DNA of 58,236 nt from an uncultured Bacilli bacterium (GCA_934153675.1 CAKPFG010000006.1:1-58236), one strand, 5' to 3'. Shown: positions 26,952 through 35,939, counted from the stretch's first letter. Translations and numbers: made by a program. Notes: generated by a model not told the origin, from the letters alone.

Positions 26952-27034
26952 TTCTAGAATTGATATTTATTAGTAAATTGAACCTAAGTTCAACCAGATT
27001 CTTTAATGGTGCGATTGCTAAAGGGGTTTAACAC
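26936..27034 (-). promoter_or_regulatory. Leader 2: tRNA-Leu 3'-end-like sequence plus attenuator hairpin
   Basis: The minus strand reads GTGTTAAACCCC...TCGCACCA (complement of 27007-27034), close to the tRNA-Leu T-arm/CCA end. It is followed by TTAAAGAATCTG, which leader 1 almost repeats (GTAAGCAATCTG). A hairpin ATCAATTC/GAATTGAT (26941-26948 with 26957-26964) and a T-run follow, as in leader 1. Confidence 0.5.
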
Positions 27035-27361
27035 ACATAATTATAAAAAGTTCATTTATATTTGATAGTTAAATTATATCGTATAAATTTTAATAATTCA
27101 ATTAAATAAATCAAATTTATACTATAAATATATTTTTGTTTCTAAAAATAAATCATCAACATATTCTTTTGATTTGTATGTTTTTGTATATGATATTGAG
27201 TATTTAAATTTTGTTAAGAATAAATTGTCTTCTGTATTTAAAACTATCATAAAATTATTTTTATATTCTCAATATTATTATATAATAATATAAGATAGAA
27301 TTAAGAAAAAGCATTAGTATGTTATCAATTCAAATTTCTAAACTGAAAATCTTTTGCCGGT
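27035..27361. other. AT-rich stretch without gene
   Basis: No ORF with coding character, RNA or repeat is visible beyond leader 2. It may hold promoters for the minus-strand leader. Confidence 0.4.
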
Positions 27362-27769
27362 CTATTTTTTTAATTCAAGAGACAATCTTTTATCTTTTGC
27401 ACATGATTTATAAGTATTTGCTTGTAGATTTTCCAAATTTTTTAGTTTTCTATTTTCTAGTTCTGTAAAAAACTGCAAAATCAAATTTTCATCAGTTAAA
27501 ATATTTAATATATCATTACGAATGTAATCAACATCATAACAACATCTTTCAGATGGTATAACAACTCCACCAAATATATTAAAATCCTCTCTACTTAGAT
27601 CATTAGAAGTAATTACAATACCTAAATCTTTGTTATTAAATTCTTTTTGCATAAAATAACGAAACTGATTAAGTTCAGACATTGTAATAAAACTTTCACC
27701 AAAAATTTGTGATTTTTCTTTTATAAGTACCATAGCTACATATCCTATTGATAAAAAAGAGCTTGCCAT
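27362..27769 (-). CDS. Unknown protein in the accessory island
   Basis: 135 residues starting MASSFLSIGYVAMVLIKEK behind GAGGTGA at good spacing. Soluble, mixed alpha/beta: an N-terminal strand set, a middle segment NNKDLGIVITSNDLSREDF, and a charged helical end ELENRKLKNLENL. No recognised family. It lies between the relaxase and recombinase remnants, so it is probably cargo or maintenance content of the element. Confidence 0.45.
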   Translation of the reverse strand: MASSFLSIGYVAMVLIKEKSQIFGESFITMSELNQFRYFMQKEFNNKDLGIVITSNDLSREDFNIFGGVVIPSERCCYDVDYIRNDILNILTDENLILQFFTELENRKLKNLENLQANTYKSCAKDKRLSLELKK

Positions 27770-28087
27770 ATTATTTCACCTCAATAATATTATATAATAT
27801 TTTGGGTATTTTTTCTATGATCTACAACATTTTAATAATTTTTTAACTATTAAGCCGAAAATAGTTAAAATTTAAATTACAACAGGATATGGGAATGCAC
27901 CACGAAACTTTGAAAACCTTATAAATAAAGGATTTTCTAGTATCGTAGTTGCACCACCAATACTTTTCACACTTGCGAAAAGACCCCTTTTTACCCTTTT
28001 TGGGGTTCAAATTCTTATAAAAATCTTAATTTTTCCTTATTACATAAGGAAATCTATAAGAACCTTTTTTGAACCTCTACCCAATTT
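27770..28087. other. Gap with the decayed remainder of the serine recombinase
   Basis: On the minus strand, sequence after the recombinase stop still shows broken coding-like stretches (KKVLIDFL, then several stops). Next comes an open, slightly GC-richer segment around 27893-27990 reading FASVKSIGGATTILENPLF. A CCCC/GGGG inverted pair lies near 27985-28010. It seems to be the collapsed middle and C-terminal part of the recombinase or an adjoining element sequence. Confidence 0.35.
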
Positions 28088-28597
28088 TTAATCTTTTTTA
28101 GTATATCCAAGTGCAGGTTGTCCAGATATATGACCTTTTTTCGCAGCACCAATAAGACCAAATTTTGTTCTTTCACTTGTTCTTTCGATTTCTAATTGAG
28201 CAAGTATAGTAAGCATTCTGATAAAAAATTTACCATTCGCATTTCCAGTATTGATTTCTTCTGCCACACTTTCTAAATCACAATTATATTCTTCTAACAT
28301 CTTACAAATGTTTTCTAAATCTTGAATAGAGCGAGTTAATCTATCAAGTTTATAGACAACAATTTTATTTATTTTTCCATCTTTCATATCTTGTATCATT
28401 TCTTTAAATTTAGGTCTATTTGTATCTTTTGCTGATACCCCTTCTTCACGATACACTTTATATATTTCATAATCTTTAAATTCACATAGTTTTTTTAGTC
28501 GATCTTCTTGTTCATCTAAACTATGACCGAATCTACTTTGATCCTCAGTTGATACTCTAGGATAAAGCCCAGCTATTACTTTCTTTTGTTCTTCCAT
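28088..28597 (-). pseudogene. Large serine recombinase, N-terminal catalytic domain only
   Basis: 169 residues containing the resolvase catalytic domain: AGLYPRVSTEDQSRFG with the nucleophilic Ser, then YREEGVSAKDTNRPKF, KLDRLTRSIQDL and IERTSERTKFGL. Normal large serine recombinases are ~450-550 residues with a recombinase and zinc-ribbon domain; here a stop comes after LGYTKKD and the rest is decayed. The enzyme would have driven integration or excision of the element. It cannot be functional alone. Confidence 0.85.
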
Positions 28598-28962
28598 CTA
28601 ACCACTAATCCTTTCTTTGAACACAAAAAAACACAAGGTTTTTCATTTTTCCTTGTGTTTAATAGCTAATTTAAATTTTTAAATACTGCTTTTTTGGAGA
28701 AAATTAAAAGAGTATTTGTTATAGAATCTAATTCTACACTACCATATTATCACATACAATATGGAACTTACTAGATACTTTATATGGTAAATTGCTAGAC
28801 AAATCATACTGTAATTCACTTGACAAATTTTAACCTACATCTAGAGAATTATCTTCTACAATACATAGAATCCCATAGTCTTTTTATAATGACAATACCC
28901 AAAAGTCTACCATTTTTACTAGTAATTTGTCTGGTAGTTTTACTGATAAAATAACTGGTAAT
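28598..28962. other. Gap with hairpin and decayed coding
   Basis: AAACACAAGG (28629-28638) pairs with CCTTGTGTTT (28651-28660); on the minus strand a T-run follows, giving a terminator just upstream of the recombinase. Beyond it the minus strand shows broken reading (KLPVILSVKLPDKLLVKMV...) with stops, perhaps a decayed continuation of the ORF at 28.96 kb. Confidence 0.4.
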
Positions 28963-29259
28963 TTATTTTCCCATTTTGTTCATTTCATTAAGGATAGTAA
29001 TAAACTTTGTAAATGAGATAATGGCATTTGAAATAGGCAAATATATCTTGTCATTATCTTCGTATAAATATGCAATTAGTATCTTAGAATTATTCTCAAT
29101 AATAATCTTATATGGTTCTGTAACACTTAAATTAGTATTATTAATTTTAATTATATGTCCTGAAGTAAAACTAATACTTAAATTACCTAAACTAGCTTTC
29201 ATTTTAAGTTTCTTCTTAAATTCACAAGGAAATTCTAAAGTTTCTATGGTCGTTTTCAT
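28963..29259 (-). CDS. Small accessory-island protein, copy 3 (no CxxC)
   Basis: 98 residues. EFPCEFKKKLKMKASLGNLS, then SGHIIKINNTNLSVTEPYKI and ILIAYLYEDNDKIYLPIS, line up with copy 1 (LKRKIEF, NIRNIDKSNLSYIKSHRI, FLAFNYSKTLYV). The two cysteines of the CxxC are absent, so zinc binding is not essential to the family or this copy has diverged. AAAGGAGTTG lies upstream. It is preceded by leader 3 and stands closest to the intact tRNA-Leu. Confidence 0.5.
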   Translation of the reverse strand: MKTTIETLEFPCEFKKKLKMKASLGNLSISFTSGHIIKINNTNLSVTEPYKIIIENNSKILIAYLYEDNDKIYLPISNAIISFTKFITILNEMNKMGK

Positions 29260-29361
29260 AAATATTCATCAACTCCTTTAGACAATGAAAAAAGCCCATA
29301 ATATCAAATACTATGAACTTTATCTATATAGTAATCGCTAAAGTGCGACTTTTAACCTCAA
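29260..29361 (-). promoter_or_regulatory. Leader 3: tRNA-Leu downstream region with terminator hairpin
   Basis: Directly after the CCA of tRNA-Leu the minus strand carries TTGAGGTTAAAAGTCGCAC. A 9-bp hairpin follows (29292-29300 with 29312-29320) with a TTTTTT tail, before the small gene. It may be simply the tRNA terminator, but the position matches leaders 1 and 2. Confidence 0.55.
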
Positions 29362-29446
29362 TGGTGCGAGTGAAGGGACTTGAACCCCCATGCCTTGCGG
29401 CGCTAGATCCTAAGTCTAGTGCGTCTGCCAATTTCGCCACACTCGC
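29362..29446 (-). tRNA. tRNA-Leu (anticodon TAG)
   Basis: 85 bases with a perfect 7-bp acceptor stem (GCGAGTG/CACTCGC), anticodon stem CTAGA/TCTAG around CTTAGGA (anticodon TAG, decoding CUN), a long variable arm typical of tRNA-Leu, T-arm GGGGGTTCAAGTCCC and an encoded CCA. Lies four bases from the next tRNA. Confidence 0.97.
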
Positions 29447-29450
29447 TTTA

Positions 29451-29527
29451 TGGTGGATCTTGTAGGACTCGAACCTACGACCATCCGGTTATGAGCCGGG
29501 AGCTCTAACCAACTGAGCTAAAGATCC
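29451..29527 (-). tRNA. tRNA with CAT anticodon (Ile2 with lysidine, or Met)
   Basis: 77 bases, acceptor GGATCTT/AAGATCC, anticodon loop CTCATAA, T-arm GTAGGTTCGAGTCCTAC and encoded CCA. A CAT anticodon means elongator Met or the AUA-reading Ile tRNA modified by TilS. The body resembles from memory the Bacillus Ile2 gene (GG.CCTTTAGCTCAGTTGG), so I lean to Ile2. It is not an initiator: the acceptor is fully paired. Confidence 0.9.
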
Positions 29528-29623
29528 AGTACTTGTTAAATATATCATAAATATTTAATTAATGCAATATTTTTTGTTAAAAAAGTTGAAAATAATGATA
29601 TAATTATATTGGATGTGATAAAT

Positions 29624-31006
29624 ATGATGATATATAATACGTTGTCAAGAAAGATTGAAGAGTTTAAAATAAAAAATAAAACTGTTAATATGTATACTTG
29701 TGGACCTACAGTATATCATTATGCACATATAGGAAATCTTAGAACTTATATTATGGAAGATATTTTAGAAAAAACTCTTCACTATCTTGGTTATAGTGTC
29801 AATAGAGTTATGAATATTACTGACGTTGGTCATTTATCAAGTGATGCAGATACTGGTGAAGATAAAATGTTAAAGGGTGCTAAAAGAGAACATAAAACAG
29901 TACTTGAAATTGCTAAAATGTATACAGACGCTTTTAAATTAGATTGTGAAAAATTAAATATAAAGTGGCCTGAAAAGGTAGTAAATGCCACTTCTTGTAT
30001 TGATGATTATATTAAATTTATAGAAGAATTATTAAAAAAAGGATATGCATATAAAAGTGGGGACAATGTTTATTTTGATACATCTTTATTGTCTAATTAT
30101 TATCAATTAACAAATCATGAGGCTAAAAATTTAAAAGAGGCCGTTAGAAATGATGTTGATGTTGATTTTTCTAAAAAGAATAAAACTGATTTTGTATTAT
30201 GGTTTACAAAATCAAAGTTTGAATCTCAGGAATTAAAGTGGGATAGTCCATTTGGCTTAGGATATCCAGGATGGCATATTGAATGTTCCGTAATTGCTTT
30301 AAAGTATTTAGGTAATCATTTAGATATACATTGTGGTGGTGTTGATAATATATTTCCACATCATACTAATGAAATTGCTCAAAGCGAAGCATATTTAGGC
30401 CATAAATGGTGTAATTATTGGTTTCACTCTGAACATTTAAATGATCAAACAGGTAAAATGAGTAAGTCAAAGGGAGAATTTTTGACTGTTTCTGTTTTAG
30501 AAAAAAATGGATATGACCCTATAATTTATAGATTTTATACACTTCAATCACACTATAGAAAGCAATTACTGTTTACATATGATAATTTATCTATGGCAAG
30601 AAATGCATATAATAAGTTAATTAATAAAATAAGGGATTTAAAAGAAAATGGTAATGTTGAAAAAGAAAAAATAGAAAAATATAGGAATTCTTTTAAGGCA
30701 GCTTTAGAAAATGATTTAAATACGGCTAATGCAATTACAGTATTGTATGATGTTTTGAAAAGTGATTTAAATGATTCTAGTAAAATATATTTGATTAAGG
30801 AATTTGATCAAGTTTTATCTCTAGATTTGTTTAAATCAAAAAATAATAATATAGATTATAATTATATAAATGAAATGATAGAAAAAAGAAATATAGCTAA
30901 GAAAAATAAAGATTATGTGCTTTGTGATCACATTCGTACTGATTTAAAAAATAAAGGCGTTATTTTAAAAGATACGCGAGAAGGAACACAGTATGAAATA
31001 ATATAA
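29624..31006 (+). CDS. cysS: Cysteinyl-tRNA synthetase
   Basis: Class I synthetase, about 460 residues. MYTCGPTVYHYAHIGNLRTY holds the zinc Cys and the HIGH equivalent, GWHIECSVIAL the second zinc site and KMSKSKGEF the KMSKS loop. ATG 29624 is chosen behind GGATGTGA; an in-frame TTG upstream is less likely. A TATAAT lies 19 bases before the start. truB follows after 18 bases. Confidence 0.95.
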   Translation: MMIYNTLSRKIEEFKIKNKTVNMYTCGPTVYHYAHIGNLRTYIMEDILEKTLHYLGYSVNRVMNITDVGHLSSDADTGEDKMLKGAKREHKTVLEIAKMYTDAFKLDCEKLNIKWPEKVVNATSCIDDYIKFIEELLKKGYAYKSGDNVYFDTSLLSNYYQLTNHEAKNLKEAVRNDVDVDFSKKNKTDFVLWFTKSKFESQELKWDSPFGLGYPGWHIECSVIALKYLGNHLDIHCGGVDNIFPHHTNEIAQSEAYLGHKWCNYWFHSEHLNDQTGKMSKSKGEFLTVSVLEKNGYDPIIYRFYTLQSHYRKQLLFTYDNLSMARNAYNKLINKIRDLKENGNVEKEKIEKYRNSFKAALENDLNTANAITVLYDVLKSDLNDSSKIYLIKEFDQVLSLDLFKSKNNNIDYNYINEMIEKRNIAKKNKDYVLCDHIRTDLKNKGVILKDTREGTQYEII

Positions 31007-31024
31007 CAAGTAAGTGGGTATTTT

Positions 31025-31882
31025 ATGGATGGAATAATTATAGTAGATAAACCCAAAGGTTTTTCTAGTAGAGATGTGGTAAACATAATATCAAAAAGAT
31101 TAAATACAAAAAAGGTAGGGCATACAGGTACTTTGGATCCTATAGCAACTGGAGTTTTAGTTATATGCGTTAATGGTGCTACTAAGCTTGTTGATAGATT
31201 AAGTTGTACCGATAAAAAATATGTTGCTAAGTGTTTGCTTGGAATAAAAACTGATACTCTTGATAATACGGGTAAAATATTGGCATATAAGGATACTAAA
31301 ATTTCTGAATCTGCGATAAAAATAGTGTTAGATAGTTTTGTAGGATCGTATTTGCAAGAGGTTCCTATCTTTTCCGCTATTAAGGTTAATGGTAAGAAAT
31401 TATATGAATATGCAAGGGAAAACAAAAAAGTTAAATTACCCAAAAGAGAAGTTAAAATAAAAAGTATAAAATTAATTGAAAGTAAAATAGTTGATAATAA
31501 AACAGAATTTACATTTGAATGTTCTGTAAGCAAGGGAACTTATATTAGAGCTTTGATTAGGGATATTGCTATTAAACTAAATACATATGGAATAATGACC
31601 GATTTAAGAAGAGTAAAGCAAGGTAAATTTACTTTAGATGATGCTATTAAAATAGATGATGAATTAAAAATTATTCCAATTGACAAGGTATTAAATTGTA
31701 AATGTATACCAATAGAAGAAGAAATAAAAAAAAGAGTTTTAAATGGTGCAAATGTTATTAATAAATATAACAGTGATGAAATACTTTTTACTTTAAATGG
31801 GCCTGTTGCCCTTTATGAAAAAGATAAAAATAATAAAAATGAATTAAAAATATCTAAAATGTTTGTAGGAGGAAAATTATGA
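31025..31882 (+). CDS. truB: tRNA pseudouridine-55 synthase
   Basis: 285 residues. The catalytic Asp is D38 in GHTGTLDPIATGVL, after VDKPKGFSSRDVV. The RGTYIRALIRDI-type motif appears as KGTYIRALIRDIA. The C-terminal PUA-like tail (ILFTLNGPVALYEK) is short. It makes the T-loop pseudouridine in all tRNAs. It overlaps the next gene by four bases. Confidence 0.95.
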   Translation: MDGIIIVDKPKGFSSRDVVNIISKRLNTKKVGHTGTLDPIATGVLVICVNGATKLVDRLSCTDKKYVAKCLLGIKTDTLDNTGKILAYKDTKISESAIKIVLDSFVGSYLQEVPIFSAIKVNGKKLYEYARENKKVKLPKREVKIKSIKLIESKIVDNKTEFTFECSVSKGTYIRALIRDIAIKLNTYGIMTDLRRVKQGKFTLDDAIKIDDELKIIPIDKVLNCKCIPIEEEIKKRVLNGANVINKYNSDEILFTLNGPVALYEKDKNNKNELKISKMFVGGKL

Positions 31883-32766
31883 CACTTGTAATATTAGCTG
31901 CTGGAATGGGCAGCAGATTTGGGGGACTTAAACAATTAGAACCAGTTGATGAAAATGGAAATTTTATAATAGATTATTCTATATATGATGCTAAAAGGGC
32001 TGGCTTTACTAAAATTGTCTTTGTAATAAAAAAAGAAAATTATTCTTTATTTAAAGAAACTATTGGAAATAGAATTAGTAAAAATATTGATGTTTTTTAT
32101 GTTTTCCAAGAAAATGATAATTTAAAGGAATACATTCCTTTACATTTAGGAAGAAAAAAGCCTTATGGAACAGCACATGCTTTATATTGTGCAAAAGAAT
32201 ATATTGATGGACCATTTGGTATTATTTCAGCAGATGATTTTTATGGTTATGGTGCATTTAAACAATTGTATGATTCTCTTGATTCTAATGAATGTTGTGC
32301 TATAGGTTATAAATTAAAAAATACAATGAGTGCGAATGGTTCTGTTAAAAGGGGAGTATGTTTTAGCTGTGATGGTTATTTAACTACCAATGATGATTAT
32401 GTAATTGAAAGAAGAGGTAACAAGGTATATGGAATTTCTCTTGTTGATAAAAGTGAAATTGAATTAAGCCTTGATCAAGAGGTTTCTATGCTAATGTATG
32501 GACTTAATCGTTCTGTTATTGATTACATAGAAAATGAATTTTCATCATTTTTTGAGAAAAATAAAAATGATTTAGATACTTGTGAAATATTATTACCAAT
32601 TGTTTTAACAGATATGATTAAAGATAAAAAAATTGCTATTAAATTAATTCCTACTTATGAAAAATGGATGGGAGTTACATATAAAGAGGATTTAGTTGGG
32701 TTAAAAGAATATATTAAATCATTAATTAATCAGGGAACCTATCCTAAAAACTTATATAAAAAATAA
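31879..32766 (+). CDS. Sugar-nucleotidyltransferase-like protein
   Basis: 295 residues. It starts with the nucleotidyltransferase signature LAAGMGSRFGGLKQLEP, then GTAHALYCAKEYIDGPFGII and the metal Asp pair SADDFYG. It is related to glucose-1-phosphate thymidylyl/uridylyltransferases but clearly not GalU, and closest to uncharacterised NTP-transferase-domain proteins. It likely activates a sugar or polyol phosphate for envelope glycans. ATGA coupling with truB. Ends in a shared terminator with lexA. Confidence 0.8.
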   Translation: MTLVILAAGMGSRFGGLKQLEPVDENGNFIIDYSIYDAKRAGFTKIVFVIKKENYSLFKETIGNRISKNIDVFYVFQENDNLKEYIPLHLGRKKPYGTAHALYCAKEYIDGPFGIISADDFYGYGAFKQLYDSLDSNECCAIGYKLKNTMSANGSVKRGVCFSCDGYLTTNDDYVIERRGNKVYGISLVDKSEIELSLDQEVSMLMYGLNRSVIDYIENEFSSFFEKNKNDLDTCEILLPIVLTDMIKDKKIAIKLIPTYEKWMGVTYKEDLVGLKEYIKSLINQGTYPKNLYKK

Positions 32767-32790
32767 AAAAATCTATTTATAGATTTTTTT
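32765..32790. terminator. Bidirectional terminator
   Basis: AAAAAAATCTA (32765-32775) pairs with TAGATTTTTTT (32780-32790), between the nucleotidyltransferase gene and the convergent lexA. Confidence 0.75.
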
Positions 32791-33412
32791 ATTTTTTATA
32801 GTTTCTGTATAAACCAATTAATTTTCCTAACACCGAAACATTTTTTAAAATAATAGGTTTTAAATGATCATTTTCTGGTTGTAATCTAAAGTAATCTTTT
32901 TCTTTAAAAAAACGCTTAATTGTAACCTCGTTATTATCGTTCATTAATGCGGCAATTTCTCCGTTTTTGACTATAGATGTTTTTTCTATAATTACAATAT
33001 CTCCATCAAAGATTCCGGCATTTATCATGCTATCACCACTAACATTAAGTGCAAAGATACTTTTCCCTTTAGGTATCATTTCACTTGGAATTGAAAAAAA
33101 TTCATCCGGATTTAATATAGCTTCAGTTGGTAATCCTGCTTTTATAGTTCCTAGTAATGGTATGTTTTCTATTTTATTATTAATTTGATATTCATTAGGA
33201 ACTAAAAGCTCAATTGTTCTATTCATATTTCCCTGCCTTTTTATATAATTTTTTTTCTCAAGCATATCTAAGTGTGCTTGAATTGTTGCAGGGCTTGATA
33301 AATTTAAAATTTTAGCGAGTTCTCTAACAGTTGGTGGGAAACCGTTTTTAGCCATAAAATTTTTAATTGCACATAATGTATCATCTTGTCTTTTTGTTAA
33401 TGTTTCCATCAT
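32789..33412 (-). CDS. lexA: LexA repressor, SOS regulator
   Basis: 207 residues. An N-terminal winged helix (LTKRQDDTLCAIKNF, SSPATIQAHLDMLEKK) is followed by the cleavage site in IKAGLP (Ala-Gly), the catalytic Ser in SGDSMINAGIFDGD and the Lys in EVTIKRFF. Two consecutive ATGs exist; the second fits the GGTGAT-3-ATG spacing better. The upstream SOS box implies autoregulation. It is divergent from tkt, as in Bacillus. Confidence 0.95.
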   Translation of the reverse strand: MMETLTKRQDDTLCAIKNFMAKNGFPPTVRELAKILNLSSPATIQAHLDMLEKKNYIKRQGNMNRTIELLVPNEYQINNKIENIPLLGTIKAGLPTEAILNPDEFFSIPSEMIPKGKSIFALNVSGDSMINAGIFDGDIVIIEKTSIVKNGEIAALMNDNNEVTIKRFFKEKDYFRLQPENDHLKPIILKNVSVLGKLIGLYRNYKK

Positions 33413-33450
33413 ATCACCATTTTAATTATAGCAAATTTAAAAAAGAATGT

Positions 33451-33464
33451 CAAACATTTGTTCA
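33451..33464. promoter_or_regulatory. SOS box (LexA operator)
   Basis: CAAACATTTGTTCA matches the Gram-positive consensus CGAACN4GTTCG with a clean AAAC/GTTC core. It lies about 40 bases upstream of lexA, between lexA and tkt, and should mediate autorepression. Confidence 0.75.
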
Positions 33465-33537
33465 ACCAATAACTTTCAAAAAAACATTTATTATTTAAAA
33501 AAATTTTGTTATAATAATTATAGAAAGTAGGGATAAT

Positions 33538-35502
33538 ATGGATAAAACTATAGCTAATATAAAATCTTTAGCTCTTGATATGATTAGTGAAGCTAAAAGT
33601 GGTCATCCAGGCATTGTACTATCATCTGCACCAATTCTATATGTACTTTATAAGTATCATTTAAATATAAATCCAATTAAGCCTGATTGGTATAATAGAG
33701 ATCGATTCATAATGTCAGCAGGACATGGATCTGCTCTTTTATATGCTACACTTTATATGGCTGGTTATGATATAAGTTTGGATGATTTAAAAAAATTTAG
33801 ACAAATTAATTCAAAAACGCCAGGACATCCAGAATATGGTGTTACAAATGGAGTTGAATGTTCAACAGGTCCACTTGGTCAAGGAATTGCAACAGCAATA
33901 GGAATTGCCTTAGGAGAAAAAGTTTTAAATAGTAATTTTAAAGTTGAAATAAACAAAAAAGAAAAACCTATTATTGATTTTAATGTTTATGTTTTAGTTG
34001 GTGATGGAGATCTTATGGAAGGAATAAGTTATGAGGCTCTTTCTTTAGCTGGAACTTTAAATCTTAATAATTTAATCATTTTATATGATTCTAATAATAT
34101 GACTTTAGATGGTAGTACTAAAAATACGTTTACTGAAAATATTCATAAGAGATTTTCAGCTCTTGGTTTTGAGACATTTAAAGTAAATGATGGAAATAAT
34201 ATAAAAAGTTTAAATTTTGAAATAAATAAAGCCAAAAAAAGTAAAAAACCTGCTTTTATTGAAGTTAAAACACATTTAGGATTTGGCTCTTTATTGCAAG
34301 ATAGTAATAAAGTCCATGGAACCCCTTTAACTTCTGATGATCTTTTCCAGTTAAAAAATAAACTGGGAATTGATTCTTTGCCGTTTTTTGTCGATGAATC
34401 ATTAAAAAGAGATTTTACTGGTTTTATTGCTCAAAGGGTAGGAGATAGGTATATTAGTTCAATAGATATATATAATAATCAGGTAAAGCCTAATTTAGAT
34501 TCCTTGTATAAAGGATTGAAATTTTATTTTAATAAAAATATCAATTATGATATTAGTACTTATAAATGGCAACTTAAGGAACATATGTCTTTAAGAGATA
34601 TAAATAAATACATATTAAATGAACTTTCAAATCATATAGACGCTATAATTGGCGGTAGTGCGGATTTATTTTCATCAACAAAAACTTATCTTGATTTTAA
34701 AGATGATATTACACCAAATAATTTTTCAGGCAGGAATATTTGGTATGGAATTCGCGAACATGCTATGGGGGCCATTTCAAATGGTTTGGCACTTTTAGGT
34801 TTTAGACCATTTGCATCTACTTTTTTAACTTTTTCTGATTATTTAAAGCCTGCAATTAGGATGAGTGCATTGATGAATTTGCCTGTTCTTTATATATTTA
34901 CGCATGATAGTGTAAAAATAGGAAAGGATGGACCAACGCATCAGCCGATAGAACAATTATCTAATTTAAGATCAATTCCTAATTTAAATGTATATCGCCC
35001 TGCTGATATAAAGGAAGTTATTGGTTGCTATCAGTCTATATTAAATCATTCTAAAAATCCTTCGGCATTAGTTATTTCAAAAGATGAGGTTCATATTAAT
35101 AATACAAGTGCTAGCAATACTTTAAAAGGTGGATATATAGTGAAAGATTTTCCTGATTATTCTGCTTGTTTAATAGCAACAGGTACTGATTTGTTGACGG
35201 CTTTGAAGATATCTATGATACTTGAACAAAAAAATATAAAGCTTCGTGTTGTAAGTATGCCTTGTTTGGAAATATTTACAAGTCAGCCTAAGGAATATCA
35301 AAATTTAATTCTTTCTAATAAAAAAAATATTGTTATAGAGTCGGCTTCTTTCTTTGGATGGGGGAAAATTACTAGTTATGATAATATTATTTCGATTGAG
35401 AATTTTGGAAAAAGTGGAGATGGAGAAGATGTTTTAAAATATTTGCACTTTGATATTGAATCAATACTTGAAAGAGTAATTAACATTATAAATAAAAAAT
35501 AA
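33538..35502 (+). CDS. tkt: Transketolase
   Basis: 654 residues. The thiamine diphosphate motif is GDGDLMEGISYEALSLAG; the catalytic Glu lies in IWYGIREHAMGAISNG; SAGHGSALLYATLY and the HGTPL substrate His are present. It exchanges two-carbon units in the non-oxidative pentose phosphate pathway. An extended -10 (TGTTATAAT, 33507-33515) lies 22 bases before the ATG, behind AGGGAT. sirA follows, the Bacillus order. Confidence 0.95.
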   Translation: MDKTIANIKSLALDMISEAKSGHPGIVLSSAPILYVLYKYHLNINPIKPDWYNRDRFIMSAGHGSALLYATLYMAGYDISLDDLKKFRQINSKTPGHPEYGVTNGVECSTGPLGQGIATAIGIALGEKVLNSNFKVEINKKEKPIIDFNVYVLVGDGDLMEGISYEALSLAGTLNLNNLIILYDSNNMTLDGSTKNTFTENIHKRFSALGFETFKVNDGNNIKSLNFEINKAKKSKKPAFIEVKTHLGFGSLLQDSNKVHGTPLTSDDLFQLKNKLGIDSLPFFVDESLKRDFTGFIAQRVGDRYISSIDIYNNQVKPNLDSLYKGLKFYFNKNINYDISTYKWQLKEHMSLRDINKYILNELSNHIDAIIGGSADLFSSTKTYLDFKDDITPNNFSGRNIWYGIREHAMGAISNGLALLGFRPFASTFLTFSDYLKPAIRMSALMNLPVLYIFTHDSVKIGKDGPTHQPIEQLSNLRSIPNLNVYRPADIKEVIGCYQSILNHSKNPSALVISKDEVHINNTSASNTLKGGYIVKDFPDYSACLIATGTDLLTALKISMILEQKNIKLRVVSMPCLEIFTSQPKEYQNLILSNKKNIVIESASFFGWGKITSYDNIISIENFGKSGDGEDVLKYLHFDIESILERVINIINKK

Positions 35503-35546
35503 CATAATTCGACAAATAGATAAAGTATAATTTAATTGGTGATGAT

Positions 35547-35939
35547 ATGAAATACTATTTATTTGTTATAAAAAAGGAATATTATAAAAAGAATGATCAA
35601 TATTTATATAAGATGCTTGAAAATTTAAAATTTATGAATAGAGAAAATTATAATTATGGATTTAGTATATATCATAATATGTGTTATTTTTTTAATGATA
35701 CTATTATCAAAAATTATTTGTCTAAAAAATATGATTTACAGTGTGTGGATGATACTTATTATTTTTTTGATGATACTAGTTTAAAAATTACAAAAAGTTA
35801 TGCTTTAATTAAAACAAAGAAACATTTAAGAGAACTTTTATGTGTTTTTTATATTTATCATAAAGATATATTTGTATGTAATTTTGATACGAAGGAGTAT
35901 TTTTGGCTAAAGGAAAAAATAACTTATAATTATGCATAG
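35547..35939 (+). CDS. SirA-like protein (sporulation inhibitor of replication family)
   Basis: 130 residues. The ends match the family: YYLFVIKKEYY at the start and FVCNFDTKEYFWLKE at the end, against YYTYLIKEEF and FLAMDFNSKRYGWLNP in B. subtilis SirA (remembered). The position immediately after tkt is the same as in Bacillus, which strengthens the call. SirA binds DnaA and blocks initiation in spore formers; whether this organism sporulates is unknown. It has its own TATAAT 15 bases before the ATG. Confidence 0.65.
   Translation: MKYYLFVIKKEYYKKNDQYLYKMLENLKFMNRENYNYGFSIYHNMCYFFNDTIIKNYLSKKYDLQCVDDTYYFFDDTSLKITKSYALIKTKKHLRELLCVFYIYHKDIFVCNFDTKEYFWLKEKITYNYA

Noticed and set aside
25759..28087. 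Origin of transfer for the MobV relaxase
   Set aside because: No sequence resembling the known MobV nick regions could be found; the region is decayed.
28738..28960. Possible CRISPR or tandem repeats (recurring GACAAAT and GGTAATTT-like words)
   Set aside because: The words are short, unevenly spaced and not separated by unique spacers; better explained as decayed coding sequence.
30928..31533. Minus-strand 201-codon ORF opposite cysS/truB
   Set aside because: It runs antisense through the conserved truB catalytic region and has no family features.
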